Assembly (NCBI RefSeq): GCF_003182485.1
Contig: NZ_QGTX01000001.1
Coordinates: forward strand, 1,818,001-1,882,000
Length of the DNA stretch: 64,000 bases
From: Geodermatophilus normandii
GTDB taxonomy: Bacteria; Actinomycetota; Actinomycetes; Mycobacteriales; Geodermatophilaceae
Direction of reading: 5' to 3'
The notes under the pieces are model-generated. The model did no database searches and was not told the origin of the DNA. It saw nothing but the letters and a program-made list of their open reading frames with translations. Shown here piece by piece: positions 9,138-18,836 of this stretch (position 1 is its first letter; each line of letters starts with the position of its first letter). A program made the position numbers and the translations under genes.

Positions 9138-9821
9138 ATGCAGTCGCGGCCCCGGATCCCGGAGGCCACCGTCGCCCGGCTGGCCGTGTACCTGCGGGTG
9201 CTCACCGGACTCGCCGACAGCGGCCGCGGCACCGTCTCCTCCGGAGAGCTCGCCTCCGCGGCCGGCGTCAACCCCGCCGGGCTGCGCAAGGACCTCTCCC
9301 ACCTCGGCCCCTGCGGCACCCGCGGGGTCGGGTACGAGGTGTCCACCCTGCGCGACCGCATCGCGGGCGTGCTGGGCATGGAGACCGCCCACGCCTGCGT
9401 CCTCGTCGGGATCGGCAACCTCGGGTCGGCGCTGGCCGGCTACGGCGGGTTCGGCAACCGCGGCTTCGAGTTCGTCGGCCTCTTCGACGCCTCGCCGGCC
9501 CGGGTGGGGCAGCGGATCGGCGACCTGCCGATCCGGCCCATGGAGGAGCTCGACGCGGTCCTCACCGCGACGCGGGCGACGATCGGGGTCATCGCGACGC
9601 CGGCCGAGGTGGCGCAGCGGGTCTGCGACCGGCTGACCTCGGCCGGGGTGAGGAGCATCTTGAACTTCGCGCCGGTGACGCTGTCCGCGCCCGCCGGGGT
9701 CGGCGTCCGCCAGGTCGACCTGTCCGTCGAGCTGCAGGTGCTCGCCTTCCTCGACAAGCAGCGGGGCCCGGCCGCCTCGCCGCTCGGGACGGCGCTCGCC
9801 CCCGCCGGGGGGATGGCATGA
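9138..9821 (+). CDS. rex: Redox-sensing transcriptional repressor Rex
   Basis: A 227-residue repressor that binds DNA when the NADH/NAD+ ratio is low and releases it on binding NADH. The N-terminal winged helix ([40 protein letters not shown]) is followed by GTRGVGYEV and a Rossmann domain with [15 protein letters not shown] near residue 92. ATG is taken as the start; GTG three bases earlier is equally possible. It overlaps hemA by four bases (ATGA), coupling redox sensing to heme synthesis, as in Streptomyces. Two boxes in this window mark it as autoregulated and as a regulator of nuo. Confidence 0.97.
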   Translation: MQSRPRIPEATVARLAVYLRVLTGLADSGRGTVSSGELASAAGVNPAGLRKDLSHLGPCGTRGVGYEVSTLRDRIAGVLGMETAHACVLVGIGNLGSALAGYGGFGNRGFEFVGLFDASPARVGQRIGDLPIRPMEELDAVLTATRATIGVIATPAEVAQRVCDRLTSAGVRSILNFAPVTLSAPAGVGVRQVDLSVELQVLAFLDKQRGPAASPLGTALAPAGGMA

Positions 9822-11173
9822 GCCTGCTCGCCGTCGGCATCAGCCACCGGACCGCGCCGGTCGCGCTGCTCGAGCAGGTCGCGATGAGCGCGGACGACAA
9901 GGTCAAGGCCCTGCACGAGCTGGTCCGGAGCGACCACGTCAGCGAGGCGCTGGTCCTCGCCACCTGCAACCGGGTCGAGGTCTTCGCGGAGGTCGACCGC
10001 TTCCACGGCGGCGTCGCCGAGGTCAGCCGCGTGCTGGCCCGCCAGGCCGGCGCCAGCGTCGAGGAGCTCTCGCCCTACGTCACCGTCCACTACGAGGACC
10101 AGGCCGTCGCCCACCTGTTCACCGTGGCCGCGGGCCTGGACTCGATGGTGGTCGGCGAGACGCAGGTCCTCGGCCAGCTGCGCGCCGCCTACGCCCTCGC
10201 GCAGGAGGAGGGCGCGGTCGGCCGCGCGCTGCACCCGGTCGCCCAGCACGCCCTGCGCGTGGGCAAGCGGGTGCACGCCGAGACCGGCATCGACCGCGCC
10301 GGCGCCAACCTGGTCACCGTCTCCCTCGACCACGCCGAGCAGCGGGTCGGCCCACTCGCCGGCCGCCCCGCGCTGGTGGTCGGCGCGGGCTCGATGGGCG
10401 CGCTGGCCGCCACCACGCTGTCCCGCCGCGGGGCGCTGGTCACCGTCGCCAGCCGCTCGCCGGAGTCGGCCGCCCGGCTCGCCGCCGCCGTCGACGGCGG
10501 CACCGCCGAGCTCGCCGACCTGCAGCAGGCCGTCGCCGACGCCGACGTCGTGGTCACCTGCACCGGCGCCACCGGCCTGGTCGTCGGCACCGACGTCGTC
10601 GCCGGCGCGATGGCCGCCCGCGCCGGCCGGCCGCTGGCCGTCGTCGACCTGGCGCTGCCCCGCGACGTCGACCCCGGCGTCGCCGCGCTGCCGGGCGTGC
10701 ACCTGGTGGACCTGGCGCTGCTGCAGGGCGAGCGCTCGGCCGCCGGCGGCACCGGCCCCGTCGCCGCCGACGACGTCTCGGCCGCGCACGCGCTCATCGA
10801 GGCCGAGACGGCGCTGCTGCGCGCCGAGCAGCAGGCCGCCGCCGTCGCCCCGACCGTCTCCGCGCTGCGCAGCCAGGCCGCCGAGGTCGTCGACGCCGAG
10901 CTGCTGCGGCTGTCCACCCGGCTGCCCGACCTCGACGCCCGCGCGCGCAGCGAGATCGCCCGCACCGTGCGCCGCGTCGTCGACAAGCTGCTGCACGAGC
11001 CGACCGTGCGGGTCAAGGAGCTCGCCGGCACCCCTGGCGGTGTGGACTACGCCGACGCGCTGCGGGCGCTGTTCGGCCTCGGCATCGACACCGACGTCCC
11101 CGCCGACGGCGGGCGGCTGGCCGAGGCGGTCGCCGTCGACCCCGACGACCTGCGCCCGGGCGGTGCGGCATGA
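9818..11173 (+). CDS. hemA: Glutamyl-tRNA reductase
   Basis: First committed step of C5-pathway tetrapyrrole synthesis: glutamyl-tRNA is reduced by NADPH to glutamate-1-semialdehyde. The 451-residue protein has the catalytic cysteine in [10 protein letters not shown] (Cys50), the substrate loop [12 protein letters not shown], the NADPH-binding [10 protein letters not shown] and the C-terminal dimerisation helix. Length is typical. It overlaps rex and hemC by four bases each, so rex-hemA-hemC form one coupled transcript. Confidence 0.97.
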   Translation: MSLLAVGISHRTAPVALLEQVAMSADDKVKALHELVRSDHVSEALVLATCNRVEVFAEVDRFHGGVAEVSRVLARQAGASVEELSPYVTVHYEDQAVAHLFTVAAGLDSMVVGETQVLGQLRAAYALAQEEGAVGRALHPVAQHALRVGKRVHAETGIDRAGANLVTVSLDHAEQRVGPLAGRPALVVGAGSMGALAATTLSRRGALVTVASRSPESAARLAAAVDGGTAELADLQQAVADADVVVTCTGATGLVVGTDVVAGAMAARAGRPLAVVDLALPRDVDPGVAALPGVHLVDLALLQGERSAAGGTGPVAADDVSAAHALIEAETALLRAEQQAAAVAPTVSALRSQAAEVVDAELLRLSTRLPDLDARARSEIARTVRRVVDKLLHEPTVRVKELAGTPGGVDYADALRALFGLGIDTDVPADGGRLAEAVAVDPDDLRPGGAA

Positions 11174-12120
11174 CCACGCCGTCGACCGGCACCGCCACCC
11201 GCACGCTGCGCCTGGGCACCCGGGCCAGCCAGCTGGCGCACACCCAGTCGCAGACCGTCGCCGACGCGATCACCGCGGCCAGTGGCGTGCCGGTCGAGCT
11301 GGTGCACATCAGCACCGAGGGCGACCGGTCGGCCGCGGCCATCGCCCAGCTCGGCGGCACCGGCGTCTTCGTCACCGCGATCCGTCGCGCGCTGCTCGAG
11401 GGCACCGTCGACGTGGCCGTGCACAGCTACAAGGACCTGCCCACCGCGCCGGAGCCCGGTCTCGTGCTGGCCGCCGTGCCGCCGCGGGAGGACCCGCGCG
11501 ACGCGCTCGTCGCCCGCGACCGGCTGACCCTGGGCGAGCTGCCCGCCGGCTCCCGCATCGGCACCGGCGCCCCGCGCCGGGTCGCGCAGCTGCGGGCCCT
11601 CGGCCTGGGCCTGGAGGTCGTGCCGATCCGCGGCAACGTGGACACCCGGATGGCCCGCGTCGTCCCCGGCGACCTCGACGCCGTCGTGCTCGCCCGGGCC
11701 GGGCTGGCCCGCCTCGGCCGGCTCGACGCCGTCACCGAGACCCTCGACCCGCTGCAGGTGCTGCCCGCCCCCGCGCAGGGCGCCCTGGCCGTCGAGTGCC
11801 GCGCCGGCGACGAGCACACGCTCGGCCTGCTCGCCGCCCTCGACGACGCCGGCACCCGCGCCTGCGTCCTGGCCGAGCGGACGACGCTGGCCGCGCTCGA
11901 GGCCGGCTGCAGCGCCCCGGTCGCCGCCCACGCCGAGCTGGCCGAGGGCGAGGACGGCGCCGAGCTGTACCTGCGCGCCTCGGTCACCGCGATCGACGGC
12001 AGCGACGGCGTCCGCGGCTCGGCCACCGGCCCGGTGGGCGACGCCGAGCGGCTGGGCCGCGAGCTCGCCGCCGACCTGCTCGACCGCGGTGCGGCCGAGC
12101 TGATGGCCGCCGCACGGTGA
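11170..12120 (+). CDS. hemC: Porphobilinogen deaminase (hydroxymethylbilane synthase)
   Basis: Polymerises four porphobilinogens to hydroxymethylbilane. The 316-residue protein begins [20 protein letters not shown], carries the active-site aspartate region [10 protein letters not shown], the arginine-rich [15 protein letters not shown], and the dipyrromethane cofactor cysteine in [13 protein letters not shown] (Cys247). Length is normal. It follows hemA with a four-base overlap; 91 bp separate it from hemD, with a clear ribosome site before the latter. Confidence 0.97.
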   Translation: MTTPSTGTATRTLRLGTRASQLAHTQSQTVADAITAASGVPVELVHISTEGDRSAAAIAQLGGTGVFVTAIRRALLEGTVDVAVHSYKDLPTAPEPGLVLAAVPPREDPRDALVARDRLTLGELPAGSRIGTGAPRRVAQLRALGLGLEVVPIRGNVDTRMARVVPGDLDAVVLARAGLARLGRLDAVTETLDPLQVLPAPAQGALAVECRAGDEHTLGLLAALDDAGTRACVLAERTTLAALEAGCSAPVAAHAELAEGEDGAELYLRASVTAIDGSDGVRGSATGPVGDAERLGRELAADLLDRGAAELMAAAR

Positions 12121-12211
12121 CCACCCCCGCCGGGCAGACCGCCCCGGCTCCCCGGACCCCCGCCCACGCCCTCCCCAGGGCCACGACACCAACAAGGACC
12201 AGGAGCTCGTG

Positions 12212-13741
12212 ATGACGCGCTTCCGCAAGACCCCCGGCCGCGTCGTCTTCGTCGGCGCCGGCCCCGGCGACCCCGGGATGCTCACCGCCCGGGCCACGGC
12301 GGCGATCGCCGAGGCCTCGGCGCTGCTCGTCGACCCCGACGTCCCCGCCGCCCTCCTCGACGCCGTCCGCGAGAGCCGCCCCGGCGTCGAGCCGACGGTC
12401 GTCTCCGGCGAGCCGGCCGACGTCGCCAAGGGCGCCGTCACGGCCGCCAAGAACGGCGACGTCGTCGTCCGGCTGGTCGCCGGTGACCCGTTCACCTCCG
12501 ACGCCGCGGTCAAGGAGGTGTTCGCCGTCGGCCGCACCTCGGTGCCCTTCGACGTCGTCCCCGGCGTCGCCCCGTCGACCGCCGTCCCGGCCTTCGCCGG
12601 CGTCGCGCTCGGCGGCACCTCGCTGACCGCGGACCTGCGCGACGGCGGTACCGACCTCCCGGCGCTGGCCGCGGCCGCCAAGGCCCTGGAGGCCCCGGTG
12701 GTGCTGCAGGGCGGTGCCGAGCAGCTGCCCGACGCCGCCGCGCGGCTGGTCGAGGGCGGCCTGTCCGGCAGCACGCCGGTCGTCGTCACCACCGGCGGCT
12801 CGGGCACCGGGCAGAAGAGCGTCGTCGCGAAGCTCTCGGCCGTGGCGGAGAAGACCGCCGGACTCGACGCCGTCAGCGGCCCGGTCGTGGCCACGGTCGG
12901 CTCGGTCGTCGACAAGCGCGGCAAGCTCTCCTGGTGGGAGAGCCGGCCGCTGTTCGGCTGGCGGGTGCTCGTGCCGCGCACCAAGGACCAGGCCGGCGAG
13001 ATGAGCGACCGGCTGCGGGCCTACGGCGCGGTGCCGGTCGAGGTGCCGACGATCGCCGTCGAGCCGCCGCGCAGCCCCGCGCAGATGGACCGCGCCATCA
13101 AGGGCCTGGTCACCGGCCGTTACGGCTGGATCGTGTTCACCTCGGCCAACGCGGTGCGCGCGGTCCGGGAGAAGTTCACCGAGCTGGGCCTCGACGCCCG
13201 TGCCTTCGCCGGCGTGAAGGTCGCCTGCGTCGGCGAGCAGACCGCCGAGGCGGTCCGCGCGTTCGGCATCGTGCCGGAGCTGGTGCCCACCGGGCAGCAG
13301 TCCAGCGAGGGCCTGCTGGCCGACTTCCCGGAGTACGACGACGTCCTCGACCCGATCGACCGGGTGCTGCTGCCCCGCGCCGACATCGCCACCGAGACCC
13401 TCACCGCGGGCCTCAAGGAGCGCGGCTGGGAGGTCGACGACGTGACCGCCTACCGCACGGTGCGCGCCGCCCCGCCGGCCGCCGCCGTCCGCGAGGCGAT
13501 CAAGGGCGGCGGCTTCGACGCGGTGTGCTTCACCTCGTCGAGCACCGTGCGCAACCTCGTCGGCATCGCCGGCAAGCCGCACGCGAAGACCGTCGTCGCC
13601 GTGATCGGCCCCGCCACCGCGGCCACCGCGCAGGAGTTCGGCCTGCGCGTCGACGTGCAGCCCGAGGCCGCCGCGGCCGTGCCGCTGGTCGACGCGCTGG
13701 CCGCCTACGCCGAGGCGCAGCGGGAGGGTGAGGGCGAGTGA
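12212..13741 (+). CDS. hemD: Uroporphyrinogen-III synthase fused to a degenerate SUMT-like domain
   Basis: A 509-residue fusion. Residues 1-240 resemble uroporphyrinogen-III C-methyltransferase (GAGPGDPGMLTARA, then VVRLVAGDPF), but the usual GDPFVFGRGGEE stretch is replaced by GDPFTSDAAVKEVF and the substrate-loop Thr-His block is not recognisable, so methylation may be lost. Residues 245-505 are a HemD domain (GWRVLVPRTKDQAGEMSDRL, IVFTSANAVRAV, FTSSSTVRNL) that closes hydroxymethylbilane to uroporphyrinogen III. ATG is chosen with AGGAG six bases upstream; GTG three bases earlier is possible. It overlaps hemB. Confidence 0.93.
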   Translation: MTRFRKTPGRVVFVGAGPGDPGMLTARATAAIAEASALLVDPDVPAALLDAVRESRPGVEPTVVSGEPADVAKGAVTAAKNGDVVVRLVAGDPFTSDAAVKEVFAVGRTSVPFDVVPGVAPSTAVPAFAGVALGGTSLTADLRDGGTDLPALAAAAKALEAPVVLQGGAEQLPDAAARLVEGGLSGSTPVVVTTGGSGTGQKSVVAKLSAVAEKTAGLDAVSGPVVATVGSVVDKRGKLSWWESRPLFGWRVLVPRTKDQAGEMSDRLRAYGAVPVEVPTIAVEPPRSPAQMDRAIKGLVTGRYGWIVFTSANAVRAVREKFTELGLDARAFAGVKVACVGEQTAEAVRAFGIVPELVPTGQQSSEGLLADFPEYDDVLDPIDRVLLPRADIATETLTAGLKERGWEVDDVTAYRTVRAAPPAAAVREAIKGGGFDAVCFTSSSTVRNLVGIAGKPHAKTVVAVIGPATAATAQEFGLRVDVQPEAAAAVPLVDALAAYAEAQREGEGE

Positions 13742-14739
13742 CCGCCCCGCAGGGCGGCGCGAACCCGGGCTTCGCGCGCGGGCGGCGACTGCGGTCGACG
13801 CCCGCGCTGCGGCGGCTCACCGCGCAGACCCGGGTGGCCCCGGCCGACCTGGTGCTGCCGGTGTTCGTCAAGGAGGGCATCTCCGAGCCGGTGCCGATCG
13901 GGTCCATGCCCGGCGTCGTCCAGCACACGCCGGACTCGCTGCGGAAGGCCGCGCACGAGGCGGCCGAGGCCGGCATCGGCGGGCTCGTCCTGTTCGGCAT
14001 CCCGTCGGAGAAGGACGCCGTGGGCTCGCAGGCCGACGCCGCCGACGGGATCGTCAACGTGGCGCTGCAGCGGCTGCGGGACGACCTCGGCGACGAGCTG
14101 GTGCTCATCGCCGACCTGTGCCTGTGCGAGTACACCGACCACGGGCACTGCGGGGTGGTCACGCCGGCCGGCGTCGTGGACAACGACCCGACGCTGGACC
14201 GCTACGCCGCCGTGGCCATCGCCCAGGCGCAGGCCGGCGCCCACGTCATCGCGCCCAGCGGGATGATGGACGGGCAGGTGGCGGCGATCCGCCGGGCGCT
14301 GGACTCCCGCGCGTTCAGCGAGACGCCGATCCTCGCCTACGCCGCGAAGTACGCCTCGGGCTTCTACGGGCCCTTCCGCGAGGCGGCCGAGGGCGCGCCG
14401 CAGTTCGGCGACCGCTCGACCTACCAGATGGACCCGCCCAACGCCGACGAGGCGCTGCGCGAGGTGCGCCAGGACCTCGCCGAGGGCGCCGACGCCGTCA
14501 TGGTCAAGCCGGCGCTGCCCTACCTCGACGTCGTCGCCCGGGTCGCCGACGCCGTCGACGTCCCGGTCAGCGCCTACCAGGTCAGCGGCGAGTACGCGAT
14601 GGTCGAGGCGGCCGCGGCCAACGGCTGGATCGACCGGGAGCGGGCCATCCTCGAGACGCTCACCGCCATCCGCCGCGCGGGGGCCGGCCAGGTCCTCACC
14701 TACTGGGCCGTCGAGGCCGCGCGCCTGCTGCGCCGGTGA
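13738..14739 (+). CDS. hemB: Delta-aminolevulinic acid dehydratase (porphobilinogen synthase)
   Basis: Condenses two 5-aminolevulinate molecules to porphobilinogen. The 333-residue protein has the cysteine-type metal site DLCLCEYTDHGHCGVV, suggesting a zinc enzyme, the lysine in YAAKYASGFYGPFREA and the Schiff-base lysine in VMVKPALPYLD (about Lys257). Length is standard. The GTG start overlaps hemD by four bases. Gene order hemA-C-D-B is the usual actinobacterial cluster. Confidence 0.97.
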   Translation: MTAPQGGANPGFARGRRLRSTPALRRLTAQTRVAPADLVLPVFVKEGISEPVPIGSMPGVVQHTPDSLRKAAHEAAEAGIGGLVLFGIPSEKDAVGSQADAADGIVNVALQRLRDDLGDELVLIADLCLCEYTDHGHCGVVTPAGVVDNDPTLDRYAAVAIAQAQAGAHVIAPSGMMDGQVAAIRRALDSRAFSETPILAYAAKYASGFYGPFREAAEGAPQFGDRSTYQMDPPNADEALREVRQDLAEGADAVMVKPALPYLDVVARVADAVDVPVSAYQVSGEYAMVEAAAANGWIDRERAILETLTAIRRAGAGQVLTYWAVEAARLLRR

Positions 14740-14749
14740 CCGGGCGCCG

Positions 14750-15295
14750 ATGACCTACGTCGAGCCCGGGGGCTCCTGGCGGCCGCTGTGGCTGGTCGCC
14801 GGGGTCCTCGGGCTCCTCGTCGCCCTGGACGTCGTCCTGCCCGGGCCCGACGTGCCGCCGCTGGGCTGGGTCCTCGCCGTGGCCGCGGTGCTGGGCACCG
14901 TGGGCTCCGTCTGCCTCGCCGGCCGCCGGGTGTGGACGGTGCGGGTCGCCGGCGCCGGTCCCGACGCCGCCCTGTCCGTGGGCCGCGAGCGGGTGCCGCT
15001 GGCCGAGGTCGACGCCGCCCACCTGCGGGCGGTCCGCGAGGGGACGGCGGGTGTCGACGCCGGCGCCCCCGTCCTCGGCGGCGGCTGGTCGGTGCCCCGC
15101 GGGCGCACCGGGCTGCCGCTGCGGCTCACCGACGGCCGCACCGTGCTCGTGCCCACCCGCGACCCCGCCGCGCTGTCCTCCGCGCTGCTGGCCGCCGTGT
15201 CGGCCAGCGCCGTGCCGGAGAGCGGAGCGTCACAGGGCGCGGGACCCGACACCCCCGACGGCCGCCCGGGGAGCAGGGGGACACTGGGGCCGTGA
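14750..15295 (+). CDS. Two-helix membrane protein of unknown function
   Basis: A 181-residue protein with two N-terminal membrane helices (residues about 14-30 and 38-58) followed by a soluble domain with the segment [20 protein letters not shown]. The overall plan resembles small actinobacterial membrane proteins of the DUF3093 type, but I am not sure of the family. The tail after residue 145 is low complexity. It sits between hemB and hemL, and its stop overlaps the hemL GTG start, so it is in the heme transcript. A role in heme synthesis is not shown. Confidence 0.75.
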   Translation: MTYVEPGGSWRPLWLVAGVLGLLVALDVVLPGPDVPPLGWVLAVAAVLGTVGSVCLAGRRVWTVRVAGAGPDAALSVGRERVPLAEVDAAHLRAVREGTAGVDAGAPVLGGGWSVPRGRTGLPLRLTDGRTVLVPTRDPAALSSALLAAVSASAVPESGASQGAGPDTPDGRPGSRGTLGP

Positions 15296-16674
15296 CCTCG
15301 CTGGACACGACGCGGTACGACTCCGCGGCGCCCGTCTCCGCCGACCTCTTCGCCCGCGCGCAGCGCGTGATCCCCGGCGGGGTGAACTCGCCCGTGCGGG
15401 CCTTCCGCGCCGTCGGCGGCACCCCGCGGTTCATGGCGCAGGGGCAGGGCGCCTGGCTCACCGACGCCGACGGCCGCCGCTACGTGGACCTGGTCGCCTC
15501 GTGGGGGCCGATGATCCTGGGTCACGCCCACCCGGCCGTCGTCGAGGCGGTCACCGCCGCCGCGCGCCGGGGCTTCTCCTTCGGCGCGCCCACCGAGGGC
15601 GAGCTGGACCTCGCGCAGGAGATCGTCGACCGCGTCGCCCCGGTGGAGCGGGTCCGGCTGGTCAACTCCGGCACCGAGGCGGTGCTCTCGGCGGTGCGGC
15701 TGGCCCGCGGCGCCACCGGCCGGCCGCTGGTGGTCAAGTTCGCCGGCTGCTACCACGGTCACGTCGACGCGCTGCTGGCCTCGGCCGGCTCCGGCGTCGC
15801 CACCCTCGGCCTGCCCGACACCCCCGGCGTCACCACCGGCGCGGCCGCCGACACGATCGTGCTGCCCTACAACGACGTCGCCGCGGTGGAGGCCGTCTTC
15901 GCCGAGCGCGGGTCCGACGTCGCCGTCGTCGTCAGCGAGGCCGCGCCCGGCAACATGGGCGTCGTCCCGCCGCGGGACGGCTTCAACGCCGCGCTGCGCC
16001 GGATCACCGCCGAGCACGGCGCGCTGCTCCTGCTCGACGAGGTCATGACCGGCTTCCGGGTGTCCCGCTCGGGCTGGTACGGCCTCGACCCCGTCGACGC
16101 CGACCTGATGACCTTCGGCAAGGTCATGGGCGGGGGGCTGCCGGCCGCGGCGTTCGGCGGCCGCGCCGACCTCATGGACCAGCTCGCCCCGACCGGCCCG
16201 GTGTACCAGGCCGGCACGCTGTCGGGGAACCCGGTCGCGGTCGCCGCGGGCCTGACGACGCTGCGGCTGTGCACCGACGACGTCTACGCGCGCTGCGACC
16301 AGGTCGCGGTCACCCTGCGCGGCGCGGCCAGCGCGGCCCTGTTCGCCGCGGGCGTCCCCCACCGGGTGCAGCAGGCCGGCTCGATGTTCTCGGTCTTCTT
16401 CGTCCCCGACGAGCGCCAGGTGGTCGACTACGACGGCGCCCGCACCCAGGACACCGCGGCCCACCGCGCCTTCTTCCACGAGATGCTCGCCCGCGGGGTC
16501 TACCTCCCGCCGTCGGCGTTCGAGTCCTGGTTCGTCAGCGCCGCGCTCGACGACGAGGCCGTGGAGCGGGTGCTGGACGCGCTGCCGGCCGCCGCCCGCG
16601 CCGCCGCGGCCGCCGACCCCGCCGACGCCCCCTCCGACGAGGACGCGAAGGACGCCCAGGAGCTGCAGCCCTGA
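15292..16674 (+). CDS. hemL: Glutamate-1-semialdehyde 2,1-aminomutase
   Basis: PLP enzyme that converts glutamate-1-semialdehyde to 5-aminolevulinate, the step after HemA. The 460-residue protein has [14 protein letters not shown] near the N-terminus, the PLP-binding STEAV-like [26 protein letters not shown] and the PLP lysine in [18 protein letters not shown] (Lys277). The C-terminal 30 residues are an Ala/Asp-rich extension. The GTG start overlaps the preceding membrane protein gene, and its stop overlaps the phosphatase gene by one base. Confidence 0.97.
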   Translation: MTSLDTTRYDSAAPVSADLFARAQRVIPGGVNSPVRAFRAVGGTPRFMAQGQGAWLTDADGRRYVDLVASWGPMILGHAHPAVVEAVTAAARRGFSFGAPTEGELDLAQEIVDRVAPVERVRLVNSGTEAVLSAVRLARGATGRPLVVKFAGCYHGHVDALLASAGSGVATLGLPDTPGVTTGAAADTIVLPYNDVAAVEAVFAERGSDVAVVVSEAAPGNMGVVPPRDGFNAALRRITAEHGALLLLDEVMTGFRVSRSGWYGLDPVDADLMTFGKVMGGGLPAAAFGGRADLMDQLAPTGPVYQAGTLSGNPVAVAAGLTTLRLCTDDVYARCDQVAVTLRGAASAALFAAGVPHRVQQAGSMFSVFFVPDERQVVDYDGARTQDTAAHRAFFHEMLARGVYLPPSAFESWFVSAALDDEAVERVLDALPAAARAAAAADPADAPSDEDAKDAQELQP

Positions 16675-17306
16675 TGGAGACGACCGTCGTCCACCTCCTC
16701 CGGCACGGGGAGGTGTTCAACCCCACCGGCGTGCTCTACGGCCGGCTGCCGGGCTTCCGGCTGTCCGAGGCCGGTGAGGGCATGGCCCGCCGCGCCGCGG
16801 AGTGGTTCACCGGGCGCGACGTCACGTACCTGGTGTCCAGCCCGCTCGAGCGCGCCCGGCAGACCGCCGCGCCGATCGCCGAGGCGCTGGACCTGCCGGT
16901 CGCGGTCGACGAGCGGCTCATCGAGGCCGGCAACGCCTTCGAGGGCACGAGGGTCGGCGGCGGTGCCGGGGTCGCCCGCCGTCCGCGGGACTGGTGGAAG
17001 CTGCGCAACCCCGTCCGGCCGTCGTGGGGCGAGCCCTACGTGGAGATCGCCGCGCGGATGCTGATGGCCGTCGAGGCCGCCCGCGACGCCGCCCGCGGCA
17101 GCGCGGCGGTCTGCGTGAGCCACCAGCTGCCGATCTGGACCCTGCGGCTGCACCTCGAGGGCAGGCGGTACGCGCACGACCCGCGACGGCGGCAGTGCGG
17201 GCTGGCCAGCGTCACCTCGGTGACCTACGAGGGCGACCGCGTCGCGCACATCGGCTACGCCGAGCCCGCCGGTGCCACCGACCCCGACGCGGTGCCCGGC
17301 GCATGA
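16674..17306 (+). CDS. Histidine phosphatase family protein
   Basis: A 210-residue phosphoglycerate-mutase-like protein. The catalytic motif is VVHLLRHGEVFNP, with the second histidine in VCVSHQLPIWTLRLHL and substrate arginines in SSPLERARQTAAPIAEAL. The substrate is not known; such genes regularly lie between hemL and the cytochrome c maturation genes in actinobacteria. Its ATG overlaps the hemL stop (TGATG) and its stop overlaps the ResA-like gene start (ATGA), so it is embedded in the heme/cytochrome operon. Confidence 0.9.
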   Translation: METTVVHLLRHGEVFNPTGVLYGRLPGFRLSEAGEGMARRAAEWFTGRDVTYLVSSPLERARQTAAPIAEALDLPVAVDERLIEAGNAFEGTRVGGGAGVARRPRDWWKLRNPVRPSWGEPYVEIAARMLMAVEAARDAARGSAAVCVSHQLPIWTLRLHLEGRRYAHDPRRRQCGLASVTSVTYEGDRVAHIGYAEPAGATDPDAVPGA

Positions 17307-17878
17307 GGCGCACCCTCCCCGCCGTCCTCGCGTCGGCCGCCCTGCTCACCGGCTGCAGCACCGGCGCGGACGCCGTCGACGTCAGCAACGGCGGGCAGTT
17401 CCGCTTCGTCGCGGCCACCCCCGACGGCGAGGTGATCCCCGAGGCCGACCGCGACTCCGCGCCGGAGTTCGGCGGCACGCTGCTCGGCGGCGGCGACTGG
17501 ACGTCCGACGAGCTCGCCGGGCAGGTCGCCGTCCTCAACTTCTGGGGCTCCTGGTGCGCGCCCTGCCGGGTGGAGACGCCGCAGTTCCAGGAGGTCTACG
17601 CCGAGGTCCGCGACGAGGGCGTGGCGTTCCTGGGGCTGAACGTCAAGGAGCCCGACGAGCAGTTCGGGCAGGCCTTCGTCGACACCCAGGGCATCGAGTT
17701 CCCCTCGCTCTACGACCCCGCCGGCGAGGTCGCGCTGGCGTTCCGGGACTACCCGGCCAACGCGATCCCGTCCACCATCGTGCTCGACCGCGAGGGCCGG
17801 GTGGCCGCCGTCTACACCGGCGAGGTGACGCAGGACGACCTGCGCGCCGTCCTCGACCTGCTGCTCGGGGAGGGCTGA
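17303..17878 (+). CDS. ResA/TlpA-like thiol-disulfide oxidoreductase lipoprotein
   Basis: A 191-residue exported thioredoxin-fold lipoprotein. The signal peptide MRRTLPAVLASAALLTGC has an LLTGC lipobox, so Cys18 is the likely lipidated residue. The redox centre is NFWGSWCAPCRVETPQF, with the cis-proline loop near NAIPSTIVLDREG. Proteins of this kind reduce apocytochrome c cysteines outside the membrane before heme attachment. It is followed directly by ccdA, which would supply its electrons, then by the ResB and CcsB heme-ligation pair. Confidence 0.94.
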   Translation: MRRTLPAVLASAALLTGCSTGADAVDVSNGGQFRFVAATPDGEVIPEADRDSAPEFGGTLLGGGDWTSDELAGQVAVLNFWGSWCAPCRVETPQFQEVYAEVRDEGVAFLGLNVKEPDEQFGQAFVDTQGIEFPSLYDPAGEVALAFRDYPANAIPSTIVLDREGRVAAVYTGEVTQDDLRAVLDLLLGEG

Positions 17879-18727
17879 GTGGACGGCATCGGGGACCTGG
17901 TGGCCGACGGCCCGCTGCTGGTGGCCGCCGCGGTCGCCGCGCTGGCCGGGCTGGTCAGCTTCGCCTCGCCCTGCGTGCTGCCGCTCGTGCCCGGCTACCT
18001 GTCCTACGTCACCGGGCTGGTGGGCAGCGGCGCCCGCACCGCGGCCGCGCCCGCCCCGGCCGGCGGGGGCGCCGGCACCACCGGCACTGCCACCGGCACC
18101 GCCACCGCCACCGCCGTCCGCACCGACGAGCGCACCCCGCGCGGGCGGATGGTGCTCGGCGCGCTGCTGTTCGTCCTCGGCTTCACCGCCGTCTTCGTCG
18201 CCGCCGGCGCCGCCTTCGGCGGGCTGGGCCGGCTGCTCGTCCAGTACGACGACGTCATCACCCGGGTCATGGGCGCGGTCGTCATCGTGGTCGGGCTGGG
18301 CTTCCTCGGCTGGCTGCCGTTCCTGCAGCGCACCGCGCGGCTGTCGGTGCGGCCCGCGGCCGGGCTGGCCGGCGCCCCGCTGCTCGGCGTCGTCTTCGGC
18401 CTCGGCTGGACGCCGTGCCTGGGCCCGACCCTGTCGGCGGTCTACTCCCTCGCCTACACCGAGGCGACCGCCGGCCGCGGCGCGCTGCTGTCGGTCGCCT
18501 ACTGCCTGGGCCTGGGCGTGCCGTTCGTGCTCGTCGCGCTCGGCGCGCGCTGGGCGGTCGGGGCGACGGCGTTCCTGCGCCGGCACGCCCGGGGCGTCAC
18601 CCGCTTCGGCGGCGCGGTGCTCGTCGTCGTCGGCCTGCTCCTGGTCACCGGCGCCTGGACCGAGATGATGGCCTGGCTGCGGTCCTGGCTGGCCGTCACC
18701 GGCCTGGGGGAGGCGGCCCCGCTGTGA
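17879..18727 (+). CDS. ccdA: Cytochrome c biogenesis protein CcdA
   Basis: A 282-residue polytopic membrane protein with about six helices that carries electrons from cytoplasmic thioredoxin to the extracytoplasmic ResA-like protein. The two redox cysteines lie in FASPCVLPLVPGYLSYVTG and GLGWTPCLGPTLSAVYS. A Thr/Ala-rich cytoplasmic or external loop of about 35 residues follows the first helix. The GTG start directly follows the stop of the ResA-like gene. Its stop overlaps a GTG at 18724 that is the likely true start of the next gene. Confidence 0.95.
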   Translation: MDGIGDLVADGPLLVAAAVAALAGLVSFASPCVLPLVPGYLSYVTGLVGSGARTAAAPAPAGGGAGTTGTATGTATATAVRTDERTPRGRMVLGALLFVLGFTAVFVAAGAAFGGLGRLLVQYDDVITRVMGAVVIVVGLGFLGWLPFLQRTARLSVRPAAGLAGAPLLGVVFGLGWTPCLGPTLSAVYSLAYTEATAGRGALLSVAYCLGLGVPFVLVALGARWAVGATAFLRRHARGVTRFGGAVLVVVGLLLVTGAWTEMMAWLRSWLAVTGLGEAAPL

Positions 18728-18836
18728 CGACCACGGCCCCGCCGCGTCCCCCGCGGCGCCCCCGCCGCCGGCCCGCCCGTCCGGACTGCGCCGCACCGGC
18801 GCGTTCCTGCTGCGCCAGTGGCGGCGGCTCACCGCG

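Noticed and set aside
13738..14760. Antisense and third-frame open frames over the heme genes.
   Set aside because: They have no motifs or ribosome sites and follow from the near absence of stop codons at this base composition.
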